From the NCBI GenBank assembly GCA_013399855.1, contig VXAY01005611.1, positions 62,001 to 126,000 on the forward strand: DNA of 64,000 bases, written 5' to 3'. Below the pieces are notes generated by a model, which was not told where the DNA came from, searched no databases, and saw only the letters and a list, made by a program, of their open reading frames with translations. Shown here piece by piece: positions 51,091 to 64,000 of the stretch (positions are counted from its first letter, which is position 1; every line of letters starts with the position of its first letter). Origin of the DNA: Oxyruncus cristatus. Lineage: Eukaryota; Chordata; Aves; Passeriformes; Cotingidae. The translations under genes were made by a program, and so were the position numbers.

Positions 51091-51639
51091 TTTTTTTGCT
51101 GTTGGCAAAATCCCACAAGTATCACTGGATGCTCCAAATGTTCAGAAATAATCTCTAAAAACTATAGTGAGGAAAGTAACAAAATTTTCTGGGTATTGAC
51201 GGTAGTATAACTGAAGAGTCTCCTGACATTGACTGAACAGTTAAAAAATAGCAGATGGAATTCACTGGCAGCAAAAATTATGTGAGGTACTTGGGGGAAC
51301 ATATTTCTGACTTTATACACTATTGGCAGAGACTCTTGTGGAACTAGCTGTTACCACTTAAGAAACGCTTTTGAAGATAAAAAGCTCTAAGTTCCGAAGT
51401 TTTGAAGCTCTAAGATAGCAAATCCAATGTCCAGGGGCTGTCAAATTAGCGGGTACAATACTGGAAACAAACTACACAGAAACACAGGTAATGTCATGAA
51501 TTAGATGCAGGGTATTCATACCTCAAATACCATTTCCTTCTCTGTCTGTGTGAAAAACAACACTGCAGAAATGAAAAGGTGCCAAAAAGAACAGCAAATG
51601 TGGTGGAAGTTATGCCATGACTTAACCATGAGGATCAAC
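51091..51639. other. Non-genic DNA
   Basis: No recognised gene. The right-hand part may be worn CR1 belonging to the element that follows. Confidence 0.4.
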
Positions 51640-52136
51640 TAAGTAGGCAGAATTCTCCATCCTGGAGAAAAGATATCTCAGAAAAGACAGGATACAGACA
51701 CGTTTAAAACATGCAGGGGGTGAAGATGAAAACCTGTCATACTTTACATTAGTCAAGAAGAAAGACCATCATGTCCATGATGAAATGAGCACATGAAAAG
51801 CTCAGAACAAACAAAAGCAAAACATTTTCGCTTACATCTAAACTTTTTTTCAGAGCATTACATAGAGAGGAAAAAGTTACTTAGGTTTGAAAAGTCACTG
51901 GGATAACTAATGGAAAAACATGAAGGGCTGTTAATCGCAGATACCATATCTCTGGCTCAGGAATTACCTCAACTGTAGGTTGCTTGAAGATGGGATTGCT
52001 TCCTGTAAGAGTAAAATTACTTTCTGTAAATGTCCTTTGACACATTTAGGCTTCTACTACTACTGCTGAAGACTGGATACTAAGCCAGAAAGATGCCTGG
52101 TGTGATCCACTATGGCCTAATATTACATTCTTATGA
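51640..52136 (+). mobile_element. Ancient CR1 3' end
   Basis: Several blocks follow the order of old amniote CR1 elements (the type common in turtles and crocodilians): CATCCTGGAGAAAAGATATCTCAG, then AAGCTCAGAACAAACAAAAGC, ATCTCTGGCTCAGGAATTACCTCAACTGTAGGTTGCTTGAAGATGGGA, and finally GAAGACTGGATACTAAGCCAG with CACTATGGCCTAATATTACATTCTTATG. The last part resembles the family ending CCAGTATGGCCATTCTTATG. No usable frame survives. The left edge is uncertain, and the assignment rests on recalled consensus patterns. Confidence 0.65.
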
Positions 52137-55100
52137 GGAAACACAGAAAAGCATCTCTTGGGAGAGAACACAGAAAAAAGGATTAAGTCACAAAGTCTTT
52201 TGCAAGGTAACAGCTATTTTGTCTGTTTTCCAATGTATAACAACTAGATACTGTCACCTTGTTAGTATTTTCTTAATAAGAAATAGCCTACTCACTTGTG
52301 TTCTACAACATTTTTCCCTTTGGCTTTTGTTTTGTTTTTTGAATGTGTACATGCACACTCATGTAAATACCTGCACATTTTCCACCCAAACTAAAAATGC
52401 CACCACCAGTTTGGAATTTAAATTTGTTAGCTAATATACTGTTGTGCTGTAATTCTAAGGAGAATGTTTTTGTAACAGAAGCCATTCAGTGGGGCATGTG
52501 CTTCTCAGTCAGCAAGAGGCTTTGATAATTCCACTTCAGAGCCTTTTCCTGCCTTCAGCATCAATGGCAGGTTCAGGATTACAGGACACAAAATCACAAT
52601 AATCTATTCAAAGGATATTTTAACACAAAAGCAGACATCAGAGACTATAATATAATTAATAGAGAACCTTAAATCACTAGGTCTAGATACCCTCAGCTGT
52701 CACAGCACTTTCTGTGGTATGGAGGGTGTTCCTTAGAATATTTGTCCCAGGGTCCTTGGTATTAATCCATTTGTCAAGACTACCAAAACAAAAAAGGAGT
52801 ATTTTCTTTTTTTTAAAAATCAAAGACCATCTATTTTCTTGTCCTGGAAAACATGTTAAAATGTCAACATTTTCTTTTTAAAAAAAAAAAAACAAACTTA
52901 TTTTCTCTGTTTTTTTCAATTGTATATCAGTATATATGGTGTTTGCAATAATTTTATGGATCACTCCATATTATCCTGCAAACTAGCAACAATCCACAGT
53001 TCATAACTAAGATGCATTTCCTTACAGCACTCCAAATGGAACTTAATACAGCAAATGGCCAATTAGGATATTAAAATGCTGATTAGTCCTGTCAATTTTG
53101 TTAATGAAAACATTAGGGACTCAATATTATGTATAGGCATCTCTTTAAAAATATCACAGCTGCTGTAAATAATCAGTCTGTATATTGACACAGAGCATGG
53201 AGTTTGATTTGAAAGGTTCCTTTTCAGCTTGTAACAACACTGTTTATAGGCTCAGATTTAGGTTTCCAGCTCACAGAGCCAAAACCAGAAGATCTGGTAA
53301 TTACCAGCACAATGGCAACTCTTCCGTGTGAGGGCTGCTAGGGAAAGATAATCCCACTGTGCTGGGCAGTTCAGTCCTTGGGAAGGGGCTCCTTGGGGAT
53401 AGATGAAGAAGCAAATTTTAACAGCAATCCAGAGTCCAGATGATGAATGATGAATGATGTAGCTCTTCCATTTAGTTTGGGTTTTTTCCATTTATATAAC
53501 TCACTAATTAATACAGCTAAATATGTTTGAAAATATAAAAGCATGAACATGTATAATACAACCTATAAGGATTCGTGCTTAAAGAAATGTATAACTCCAT
53601 AGAAGAAATTAATCCTTTTCACCACCAACAATAAAGAAATAAATGCACAGTCCTTTGATCAGTACATTTCATACTGTCAAGACGTGGGAATCCTGTCCAT
53701 CCAAAACAGATGGAAGAAGTAACCTCTCCTTGTTACACCACATTTTTGGCACCACACCATGAGTCCCTATCTCAGTGAAGCAGCAGGATTAGTTTACATT
53801 AAATGCCTGGGACTGTATATGGACTAGAGATGCTGAGTAAGACTCCACATAGCCCTCTCCATTTCCAGAGCTTACCTCCCAAGATAGACCACTTTTGCTG
53901 ACAGTCTGCAGCCATCTGGATCAAAACTAGGTGTGTTGCCAGGAACTCTGATTCTGGATCCCTCCAGGGGCAGCTTCACTGCCCAAGCCAACCATGTACA
54001 ACCTTCCTAGCTCTCCCACAGCCGGACAATGGACACCACCAGACTCCAAGCACAGTGATATGCTAGCACAGAGGCATCTCATTAAAATCAAAAGGCGTGA
54101 CACATGGTACCCTCCAGAGTTCCCACTTCCACCCAGAAGCAGTCACCCTTATGTTGGTTTGGATGCCTCAGCACAAGGGGACAGACTGCTTCCTGACCCA
54201 AACTGGGCCTTCTGCAGTCCTTTGGATGCCCCTTCAGTAAGAGCTTTAGGACTTCCTAGGCAATGCAATAAAATGTTCTCCTTGACCTATGATAAAATAA
54301 GGGTCTTTCAGATGAATGAAGAACAAATTCAATTTCTATAAACCCTCTAATGAAAATATACTACATCCTGTACAGAGTACAAATTCAGATCAGATCCTTG
54401 TCCAAAATATGTCTAAAGCAGTGTTATGAATCCATTGATTTCAATAACTGTAAAAAAAAGCATGCTATTTAATGAAATAAATTATAAAAAATCATAATTT
54501 GGGTTTAAGCTTCTTAACTCTTCAAAAGTTTGTTGGTTTTTTTTAAGAGATAATGTATGAAATAGTATTGTATTCATAGAATTTGAGGGAATGAGGCATT
54601 AAGAAAAAAAGAGCATAACACTTATATACCTAGATAGTGTATAAAATCACAATATTTGTTGGGGGATGCATCTCTGAAGAATATATCTGTTTGTATTTTT
54701 ACACCTTTTTACACCAAGTATTAAACTTCTTAAGCCAAATACTAAGGAGGGAGGGAAAGAAGAAGTAACACATTCAATAAATGGGCATATACAGGTTATA
54801 AAACATACCTATGGCGTGAATAGTTATGCCATGATATCCCAAGGAGGCCTTGAACTCTAATACATTGTGTGACCTTTGTATAGGAAAAAAATACCAGGTT
54901 CTCATGCTCTAGACAATGGGCTGGTCTTGCAGCAGCCACCCACACAAATTGAGAGCAAGGCAGAATCCTGTCAGTCTTATATTTTCTCTGAGAAGTCTGT
55001 AACAATGTGTGCAGCAGACCTGTTACCAGAAGCAGAGTTACTACATATTAAATCAGATCAAGAGCACAAAAATTCATCCACAGACAGCCAGTACACACAG

Positions 55101-55260
55101 GAACTCACGGATAGTGTGATTACCTGCTGGCTGGTTTTAAGTTCCCAACATTTCTCAGTTTTAAATAGCTGACTTTCCTGCTTCCGTGTTCTTCTCCATC
55201 TTCCTGTCTCTGTACCAAGGGGACTCCAGAAAACGAAGCCGAAGCATCTCTTTAATCTTC
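52137..55260. other. Non-genic DNA
   Basis: No gene recognised. Open frames of 113 (52093-52434, beginning inside the CR1 end) and 115 codons (53994-54341) lack domains. A minus-strand exon-like segment at 53876-53915 begins with ATG just after an acceptor (TTTTGATCCAG) and ends at GGGAG|GTAAGC; it would encode only MAADCQQKWSILG. Confidence 0.5.
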
Positions 55261-55289
55261 TTTTTGTGACCTCCAGCAGGTCACAAAAA
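55261..55289. repeat. 12-bp stem-loop containing AGGTCA everted repeat
   Basis: TTTTTGTGACCT (55261-55272) pairs perfectly with AGGTCACAAAAA (55278-55289) around CCAGC. The inner part is TGACCT-N5-AGGTCA, an everted pair of nuclear-receptor half-sites. Whether any receptor binds is unknown. Confidence 0.85.
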
Positions 55290-57446
55290 AGATCAGCTGT
55301 CCAATGATTTTTTCTTAATCTCTCCAAATATATGCTGGACCAATGCTCAAAGAGATACAAGAGTTTTGTTGCTATAGTTTAAGTTACCCCAAGGAATTAT
55401 ACGTAATCTACAACTATTGAATCCATTAATACGAGGTGATGATGATGAAGATTTTGTTTTACATAGATAAGACCTTTCTGATCTCCTATATCCTGCTGGG
55501 CAAAGGTAAAGAACCATTTCCACCTCATGGTAGCACAATTGCTTTTCAAATAGGGAACTATAAGAGGTTTTAACATTGGCCTAATTTATTTTGTCCATAG
55601 CCTCCACTCAGAAATGATGGTGCTTTTTCTACAAAACATGCACACAGAAATTTTCCTGGGGCCATGCCCAGGAATGAGAATGTTTCAACAAAAACAGTCA
55701 GTAGTTCAGAAACAATCACATGGTTAACAAGTTTAGACAGCCTAAACAATAGATACTTCTGTCATGTTCACAAGAACACACAGATATTTTTAAAAAACTT
55801 TTAATGCAGTGCAAGTATTTCATCCCACAAGTTTCAGAATAACTTTTATTATAATCTAATAACTTCAGATATTGAGCATAGCATCCGTATCTAAGGCTGC
55901 CCTGTTCTGACAAACTCACTTCTCAGAACGCTTCATCTCTCATAATTGTACTTCTATCTATGATGTTGTAAAAATTATATATGCAATTGTTCATCTTCCT
56001 CACTAGGCAGTTATAACACCTGAAAAAACTGACAACCTTTCACCTGGACAAGATTATAAATATCATTTTGTGACTACAGAAAACTGCTTTAGAGGACCAA
56101 AACCTGATGTTTTTACCCTCCTCTTGTTTCACATTTTTTGTTTTCTCAACTCTGAAGACTCATGGCGTATGAAGAGAAAAGCGTCTTTTCAGATAGCTGA
56201 AAAGACTTGGGGGTTGCAGATGCCATATATAGTTTCTTATTACTTATATTCAAAGCTTAGAGAGTAAACAAGGGTTTACATGCAAGGCACAAATTTCAGT
56301 TTTGAAAATAGATATGTGTTTGCAAGTCTGAGAGAAAGAGCAGAAAAAAGTCGAAACTTTTTTTCTCGTATAAGTAGGACAAGTGTCCTGGAGTAGATTG
56401 GAAAGAAATATAAGCAAATGTCACGTGACTTCTCATACTGGGTGGTTGATATGGGATCTGCATGGCACCAGGTAGAACTTCTCTCAACTCACCAGCAATC
56501 ACGGGGTGAGATTCAACAAGCTAGAGAAGAGGATCAAAGTCTCTGCCTACCCACAGTTATAATATTTAAATAAGTTCTGAGTCCTAAGACCAGGATTTTA
56601 AATCTCATTGATGCTTTAATAAAGGCCACCACTGATGCATAGTTACTACATTTAAGCTACCAGCTTGAGTATGAAATTGGCAGCATCAAGCTAATAGTGT
56701 CATTTATGAGAATCTTGTACATCCTTTATATGCCTCACTATTTGCCTTCCCTCTGCGTCCTTCTCTTCTCGTTTATCCTCCCTGAATATTTTTCTGTGCT
56801 GGACTGGCAGGGATAGCAGGCCAATACTTTTTACTCAGACAGTTCCCTTCTTGTTCTTCTGGGATACGGTTTCTTTTCTCATGGCTGCCACAGGATGGAA
56901 GTTTGGCCTCCTAAATTATTGGGTCATAATGACAGTTGATAAGGCCATTTACCTTCACATTTCGGGGCCCCTTCAAGCAGTGTGTTGCCCTTACCTTACT
57001 ACACTGTGACTGTCTATTAGGTTCCTTGTGCTAGATTTCAGAAAGATTTTCTCCTCTTGTCTTTCACCTTTCAGTCTTTGAGCATGAACCTGCAGGGCTA
57101 CATAGAAGGAATATATACAAGGTCCTGAGGACAAGCAGAATAACGCTCAGCACAAGAATAAATGCCATTCCAACTCTTCTCTACTGACAGAAGCAGAGAT
57201 TAGAGCTCCTGTTTTGGCACTCTAGAAACCTTGGACCTGATTAAGTGTAAGTGATTGCACATACACTGCTGTAATACAAATAAACATCAGGACTTAAATA
57301 CCTATATATATATTTATATATATATATATATACACACGCACAAACACATCAGTTACTGAGTTCTTGGGATTTATTCTGTATTAATTACAGCTGCTGCCTT
57401 TTTCATAATGCCATGATTTAGGATCCACTCTATTCAACTGTCTCAC
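55290..57446. other. Non-genic AT-rich DNA with (TA)n
   Basis: A TA microsatellite that grades into CA lies at 57303-57342. No gene or transposon is recognised. Confidence 0.55.
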
Positions 57447-57536
57447 CTGCCACTAATGGGTTCTTTATAGAAACATGTTTTATAAATGGCCTCTCCCATT
57501 TATGTACAAAGAACTTCCTTCTAAGAAGGTTGCAAC
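57447..57536 (-). other. Candidate coding exon, unassigned
   Basis: On the minus strand a pyrimidine-containing acceptor region (CTACTTTTATC further upstream, then TTATGTGTCACAG) leads into 90 bases that end at a consensus donor (GGCAG|GTGAGACAG). One frame is open throughout, encoding NLLRRKFFVHKWERPFIKHV and then SIKNPLVA; the other two have stops. The frame belongs to a 106-codon open frame, so openness alone is weak evidence. I recognise no family. Confidence 0.2.
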
Positions 57537-60500
57537 CTGTGACACATAATAGCTTTTTAAAAGATAAAAGTAGGACTGTGAAATAGGTTATGAAGTGAGA
57601 AACCCCATGGATGTATTTTTGTGCAACTGTTGAGTCTAACAAATTCATCTGGAGTTTGGCTGGGTACAGTTCAGCATTCCTCCTCCTGCTAAAACTACCA
57701 TGTAATCTGTGGTGATTGCAATGAAACTCAGTGTTAAGTTTATGTTTCATTCAAACAATAACTCAGCAATGCAAAATATCTCACAGCTCCATATGGTAAC
57801 ACTGGTACCTCCTTGACATAATCAGCTAACCATTTGCTTTAATCATTTCCCTAGCTGTGTACAGCACCTAGACTGTCCTTCTGCATGTCTCACATTCATA
57901 AAGTACCTCTCTTAAGTCCTGAAAAGATCACGCGTAGCATGATAATGCAGGAGCTATTTTATGCAGTGCACAATGATATGTAGATGTATACATCTGCCAG
58001 CCAAGGACCCATCAGGTGTATCTCACTGGAACAGTCTGTTTTCACTGAGTTAACATTTTGAGGAACAATCCAACAAGATGTGGGGTGTAGTGGATTTAAT
58101 CCAGCAATATTAAAACACAGGTACATTTACTTTGGTACCAATGGACATTTTGTTTAGTATCAGTAGACATTTAGAGTGGTTTCTTCATAAAAATGCTGTG
58201 TCAAAACATCATGCTCTAGAATAGAAAGTTCCTGAGAAACCTTTTCTGTCTTATAGGGCTTGACCTCTCTTTGTCAAGATCTGCTGTAATACCTTGCCCA
58301 AAATAGCACATAAGTCTGTTCCAAAAATTTTGCACTTTTGTTTACTCAAACACTGAGAACCAAAACTATATGAAATGAAGTTGCAAAAATAATTTTGATA
58401 CAACTACCAATTATTTTTCTGTACAACTGATATTTGATAACATTTCAGAAGATTTATATAACGATATAAATTTTACAAAATATTTCTAAAACTTTTAAAG
58501 AAAATGCCTATGTAAGCAAAACAAATATTTTTGAAGACCGCTAAATCAAATTACATTTCACGCATTTTTATTAAAAAGAAAAAATACATGCAAGAAAACC
58601 ACAAAATTATTAATCAACAATAGACCATTAATATTAATACAAATAAATACTCAATTAATAATAACAATACATAATTTTATATACAAATATCATGATGCTT
58701 ATACAATCTTACAGATGTTTTAGTCTCATTCCATTTTGAGGATATATGTGTGCCATTTAATGAAGAACATCACTTCTAAATAAAAAGCCCAAAAAACTAA
58801 AATACTGGCTTTGGATATTGTTGTACATTTTGTTTGTTTTCTTTACTCAAAAGCAATTTTAACAGAAGAGTGTTAGTTTACACTCTGATTACAGCAAACA
58901 CATTTACATTTTTTCCTCGATTATACCCACTTATTTTATAACTGTCTCTAATTGTGGGGTTTTTTTTCAAACTTACATTTTTATGTTTCAAGGAGAAGTT
59001 AGACATTTGTTGCAGTCAATGAAGTTATTAATTGGATTTAATGGCTTTCAATTCAGGAACATTCAGTAGTGTCATGTTTTATGGCAGTTATATGAAAGTT
59101 TCCAAGAGCTGCCCACATTTGCTATTAAAGGACCCTGGAACACTTTTGCTTTAGTAGGAGAATCACTGATACTCTAATTATAAAAGCATACTTACTAGTC
59201 AAAGTGCTCCAGGATTTCTACATCACAGCTTATTCACTGAATCAAAGTCTTTTCTCCTATGGTGTTGATTAGCAAAACTTACACATCATTACTGCCTCTA
59301 GATGTACTTGGGATAATTGAAAGCAAAATTCAGAATTTCAGAATCTCCTTTTCCTTTCCCTCTCTTTTTTTTTAACATTTATTTTTCAATGCTTTGCTTA
59401 CAGTCCTGTAACAAATACTGCTACCATGCTGGCTAAAATCTCTATGCATAACAGCTAATTGGCTTTCTAAGACATCTTCTTTCAGTGAGCAATGGTTATT
59501 AAATAGAATACAGTGGTATTCTTGGAAAGGAAAAAAAGAGAAGAATAATGGGCACTAGAATGACAATACAAGAAGAGGAGAAATCTCAGATTAGCCCAAA
59601 CTCCCAGGCCCTAATCATTGACAGAACAATCTGGTAAATCAAGGAAAAAGACATCAATCCATTCAAATAGGATTAAAGGTTTAAATGGAAAACCAACAAA
59701 CTTGTTAGCCTTTGTGGGAAAATTTTGCATTAGGATTTTTTTAGAGGTAAAACAGACAACTAAAATATTCCCAAATGCCTATTTAGTACCACATGTGGAA
59801 GAGAAGAAAATCACTGTAAATGCTTAAGTCAAATGATTCATGTGAGAGTGCAGAGTGCAATGACAAGATGAAAATTAGTATTTAAAGCTGTAAGATTACT
59901 GTCATAAAAATAAATATTCATTACTAAATGTATTTGTCAATGAGAGCACACCTTTGTTGACAAATATTTATAAGTTTCTTTTGTAAACTTTCAATATTCA
60001 GGTAAGAATTACATACATCAGGTGACAGACAGATATTAGTGCTCTTTGCACCTGAAAAAACTGATAGAAACTGCTATGAAAGAGATTGCCTTTCTGATTA
60101 CAGAAGAGAGTTACCAAATTCATTTTTTCCCATTATTTAGGGGAATAAGAAGAGACAGGTGTCATACAGTATGGTTTATGTTATCCTTTCTTCTCTTAAC
60201 GTTGTGATTATAATTTAAAAGAAGATGCCATGAAAGAATTAAAATAGAATTTCTGCAGCACATGCTACCATCTACACCAGCTTTGTATCATTGTGACTGA
60301 TGCTTTTCCAAATGAAATTTTTTTACAACTGTTCTAAAAAGAAGGGCTGGTTTTTTGTACAGCTCTTTATTTTAATGAATAGATAAGCAAGTCAAGTTTT
60401 AGCCAAATTATTAACTATTGTACCTGATTCGTGAAAGTTTTTTGACATTTATTTTTATTCTTTCTTACTACTAGAAACCTTTGAAAAAGAGGTTTAGAAA

Positions 60501-63500
60501 TCATGATTTTAATACCTATTTCTTTCACAGGAGCAACTGTTTATCAGGAGTAAAAACAATTGTCAATTTTTAGTTGCTTGTTTTTTATAATTATTGGAAA
60601 TCCTGAACACATTGCAGTTGCAATATGCCCATAACTTAGAATAATTATTTGATTTACCAGTATCTTCTCTCTGCTAATAGTCTCTCTAAATATCCTCAAG
60701 GAAGTGTTTTTTCAATAACTGCATGGTGGAATACATCTTATTTATTAAATTTACAGTGGACTTCTCCAATCCTAGTCAGCCTATACACTATGTCACAAAT
60801 TTAAATAATTATATTCTATGTGGAACTTGTTATTGGGCTGGGGATATTTGACCTGGAATACCATTAACTTAACTTATACATTTTAAAATCACGTTTGAAA
60901 TGCTGCAAAACTAAGATTGTAGTGAATTTAATTTCAAAGTCATTTTGGATGTCCTTTCAAACTGCATGTGGTAATCCTTGATTTTTGCACTGATGCTAAA
61001 TGTTAATGAACAGAGCCACAGTGTACCATTTCACCTAGAGCAATGAAAACATTAAAATCTCTTTAGAAGACTGAATAAAACTTTATTTTATAAATATAAT
61101 CCTTGTTGAAGCTTTACTATTTCACTGTACTTTTGAAATAAGAGCACATGGAAAATATGGAAGAGTTCCTTTGAGATAGCTAACTAAAGCTACAAAATGA
61201 GCACGGTACAGTATTTCCAAGGAACACGGTTCAAAAGTTGTACGATTACTACTAAGGTTGTTTTATTCTTTACCACATTTGGAACAGGAAGTCTGTGTTG
61301 TTCTTGAAGAATTCTGAAAAGCAATGTCACAGTCTGATGACCTCTTCTCCTCATTAAAACGTTCCCAAAGACAGCTCTCTGCATGATGTTTTGTAGCTTC
61401 AGCAGCCATGAACTAATTTGTACCTCTTATTTTGATCATGCACTGGTGAAAGAACCAAACAATATTTTTCTTTAAACACAGAGAGGTCTTTCAACAGCTC
61501 AGCATGCACTTCTACCCTCTTTTTAATCTTGGAGCACCTATTTATTTGCTCTTTTCACCACTAAATCTTCTTTGCTCCTTTCTGCCCCCCTGCAAAGCTG
61601 CTAGTTAAAATCTTCAGTGTTTTTTCTTCATAGGCTTAAACCATTAGAAGGGTATTACCATAAAAAGGGAGATGAGGACTTAGAGACATGGTGCTCCAGA
61701 ATTTGCATTTCTAATTTTTAATCCAATTAAACTAAAATAATATTTATTTAGCTACAACCTTTCTATAATGGGTATAAATTCACTAAAGCTAATGGAAAAT
61801 TTTCTTGCTGCAGGAAATTAGTCATAGGTGTTCACTGTGATAACGGATTGGTTCTGCATACTGAATGTCTCCAGATTTTGCATATAGGTAATTAGTATTC
61901 AGCTAGTTGATATGTTTATTTTGCACACCTTCTTTTTTGTGCATGTGCAATTCATTATGCAAGTCATTTTTTGTCTACATAATTGATTCAGTATATGCAA
62001 ATTGTTAGAAGGTACTCTAAGGGTATTAGCTTTTAATACATAAGGCATATACCTGGAAAGAAAGGCTGTATGGGTTGCCATATTTGCTTTATAACCAAGT
62101 GTCGTTTTTTTCAGACAGCTACTGAGTAAAAGCTTATGGCATTATTACTTGTATTTCATTTTCAATCAATACATTTTAATCATTAAAGTATACTTTGAAT
62201 ACAAAACATGCATTGTGTAAATCCAAACCTATCTAAATTCATGGAGAGCCTCGTTCTGCTCCCACTGATTTTGGTTCAAGTAATGAAGTCAGCATTGCTT
62301 TTAGCCTCTCAGGCTTTTTTAGTAAGAAGAGAACAGAGAGTAACCTCTTGGAGAGAAGGTATTAAATCTTGCCTTTTAAGAGGAGAGAAGCTCAGTGTTC
62401 TGACTCAGGAGCCCAGGGATAGCTGCAAAATGAGAAATTCCCTGCCCAGCAGACCTTTCCCCCTCATGTCCACAGGGACTGCCGGCATGCTGCCACTGGA
62501 GCTCTGCATAGCAGGATCTGAAAAGATACCCACCCTCCTTGAAGAAAGTCTGCTGTAAATCTCCATTCTTGCTCCCCATCCTATCTGGCTATCTGTTTCC
62601 AGAACTTTGTGGCCCAAACTACTCAGGGTAGTCACAGGCCCTGAGAATGATGGAAAGGATGATAATAACACAGAAGCAGCATTACCTCTATCCACAGCTC
62701 CTAGCAATGGCTATTCACCTGCAGAACTAAGGATGAGGAAGTATTTCACTCATTTATTTAATATTGTACTGGATATTTCCCAGAAGTATGAGCTGTTCCA
62801 TTTTCTGGAGAAAATTAAGCCATAGCCAGGTAACCAGTCCTGGTTGCTGCTGTGTTTTCTAAAAGCAAGGAAATTAATTGTTCTAGAATATGATGTTCCC
62901 ATCTAAAAGATTGTTTTTGAAGTTTTGTTTTGAATTCTTGGGCTACAGGGAGTTTCTCAATAGGGCAAACAAAAACTAAAACAAAATAAAAAGATCAAAC
63001 CAAAACCAAAAAACAACCATGCAAAAAAACAAATTCTCTGCCAACTCTTGCATTACCCTTGGTGTAAATTTTTCAAATCCAAATAATCTTAAATTTACAG
63101 GAAAGCTTTCTACCTTGCATTCTACGAGGAACAGATGTAAATACCAATTACATTTTTCAGAATCCCAAATAAGTAGGCAGAGTTATATTCTCAACTTCCT
63201 TGCTTAGTTGTAAGAATCCTGTGTATGTGTATGGATCAGTGAATCATCATCAAGTACTTTCTTGATGATGTGTGTTATTCTGTATTTCTACAGAATTTCT
63301 ACATGTTTTAGTCAGTCCTATTCCGAATGAAGTTAATGTTCTTCTAGCATATTGCTCAGGAGACAATTTTATCTTATAATATGACTCCTCCTATCTTTAT
63401 ATGAATAAACAAGCTCGTTAGAAGATAAAATGTATGCGTTTTACTTTGACTGGGCTTATGTTTTTCATAAGAAAGAGAAATATCATTGGATTGGATTTTG

Positions 63501-64000
63501 TGATGGGGCATTTCTGTTTGATTTTTAAAATTAAGTCTGAAATAAATAATATGGCCTACATTAGAGGAAATTCTAGCCAAAGAACAGTCTGTTTTGTGAA
63601 TATGTCTCTGACAGAAAACAGGCTGTATACCATTAAACTAGTCCCCTATCACAGTCTGGCAACTCTTGTTACATTTTTCTGGAGCAGCACCACTTTCCCT
63701 TGATGGAGAAGAATCAGATTAGGGAACATTTAAAACACTGGATGTACCTAAGTGCGTGTGACTTAGTAGCATGTCATTTGTGAGGTCACTCTTAATTATC
63801 TTTCCTAGAAGAAAGCAAACATCAGTACTACTTCCAAGATGAGCAAGGAGGAGGATACAGAGAGAAAATGATCAGTCTGCCTCACTGCAACCCCTGTGAA
63901 ACTGATGAAACAAATCCTTCTGGAAGCCATTTACAAAGAAATTAAGCACAGGAAGGTGTCTGGGAGTAGTCATCATGAATTTACAAAGAGGAAAAAATTT
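57537..64000. other. Non-genic AT-rich DNA
   Basis: About 6.5 kb without a recognised gene or transposon, very AT-rich at 58380-58720. AATAAA-type signals occur, for example near 61073-61078. A plus-strand open frame of 116 codons (62208-62558) overlaps a 100-codon frame on the other strand, and neither has a domain. An A/C-only stretch lies at about 62968-63031. Confidence 0.55.
63245..63270. repeat. 10-bp perfect stem-loop
   Basis: CATCATCAAG (63245-63254) pairs with CTTGATGATG (63261-63270) around a 6-base loop. No known role. Confidence 0.8.

Noticed and set aside
62208..62558. 116-codon plus-strand open frame
   Set aside because: It overlaps an equally long frame on the opposite strand and has no recognisable domain or splice context.
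1..64000. CRISPR array, operons, tRNA or rRNA genes, phage genes
   Set aside because: No spaced direct repeats, no cloverleaf or rRNA-like text and no compact gene order; the avian repeats fix this as vertebrate nuclear DNA.

Overview
This window looks like bird nuclear DNA, and I found no gene in it that I can name. The main clue is CR1, the dominant LINE family of birds: I see nine CR1 segments, several with the typical bird 3' terminus (ATTCTATGA-type repeats, read here as TCATAGAATC on the minus strand). The window also starts inside a long terminal repeat of the avian ERV-L type. The rest is AT-rich, has many homopolymer runs and microsatellites, and contains two short assembly gaps (18 and 19 N). 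Compact bacterial or viral gene organisation is absent. The LTR types would fit a passerine, but I cannot fix the species.

Layout. 1-251: 3' part of an ERV-L-like LTR, plus strand. 1121-1555 and 21960-22404: two copies of one CR1 subfamily, both minus strand. 7560-7905: probable second LTR fragment, followed directly by an older CR1 (7918-8443) that lacks its 3' terminus. 12293-12413: assembly gap with poly-T, flanked by a short inverted repeat. 15209-15560: a local GC-rich patch. 20480-21440: mostly unique sequence with regulatory-looking motifs. 25374-25666: two exon-like segments with consensus splice sites. 28896-29012: an almost loop-less 84-bp palindrome joined to a tandem duplication. 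38868-39167: plus-strand CR1 with an (ATTCY)n tail. 41370-42240: strand-asymmetric pyrimidine and purine tracts. 44891-46258: a long, decayed minus-strand CR1 and then a short plus-strand CR1 tail. 49195-52136: three CR1 pieces of different apparent age around a 62-bp imperfect palindrome. 52137-64000: unique AT-rich DNA with a few perfect stem-loops and exon-like segments.

Interpretation. This is most likely a gene desert or a large intron. The longest open frame (186 codons, minus strand near 50.5-51.1 kb) is a broken CR1 reverse-transcriptase ORF, not a host gene. Other open frames of 100-145 codons show no domain I recognise; several lie in low-complexity DNA. I found no tRNA, rRNA, CRISPR array or convincing new biological system. 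The items most worth checking are the two large palindromes, a few exon-like segments with an open frame, and the candidate conserved non-coding block near 21 kb. Repeat boundaries are estimated by eye and may be off by tens of bases.
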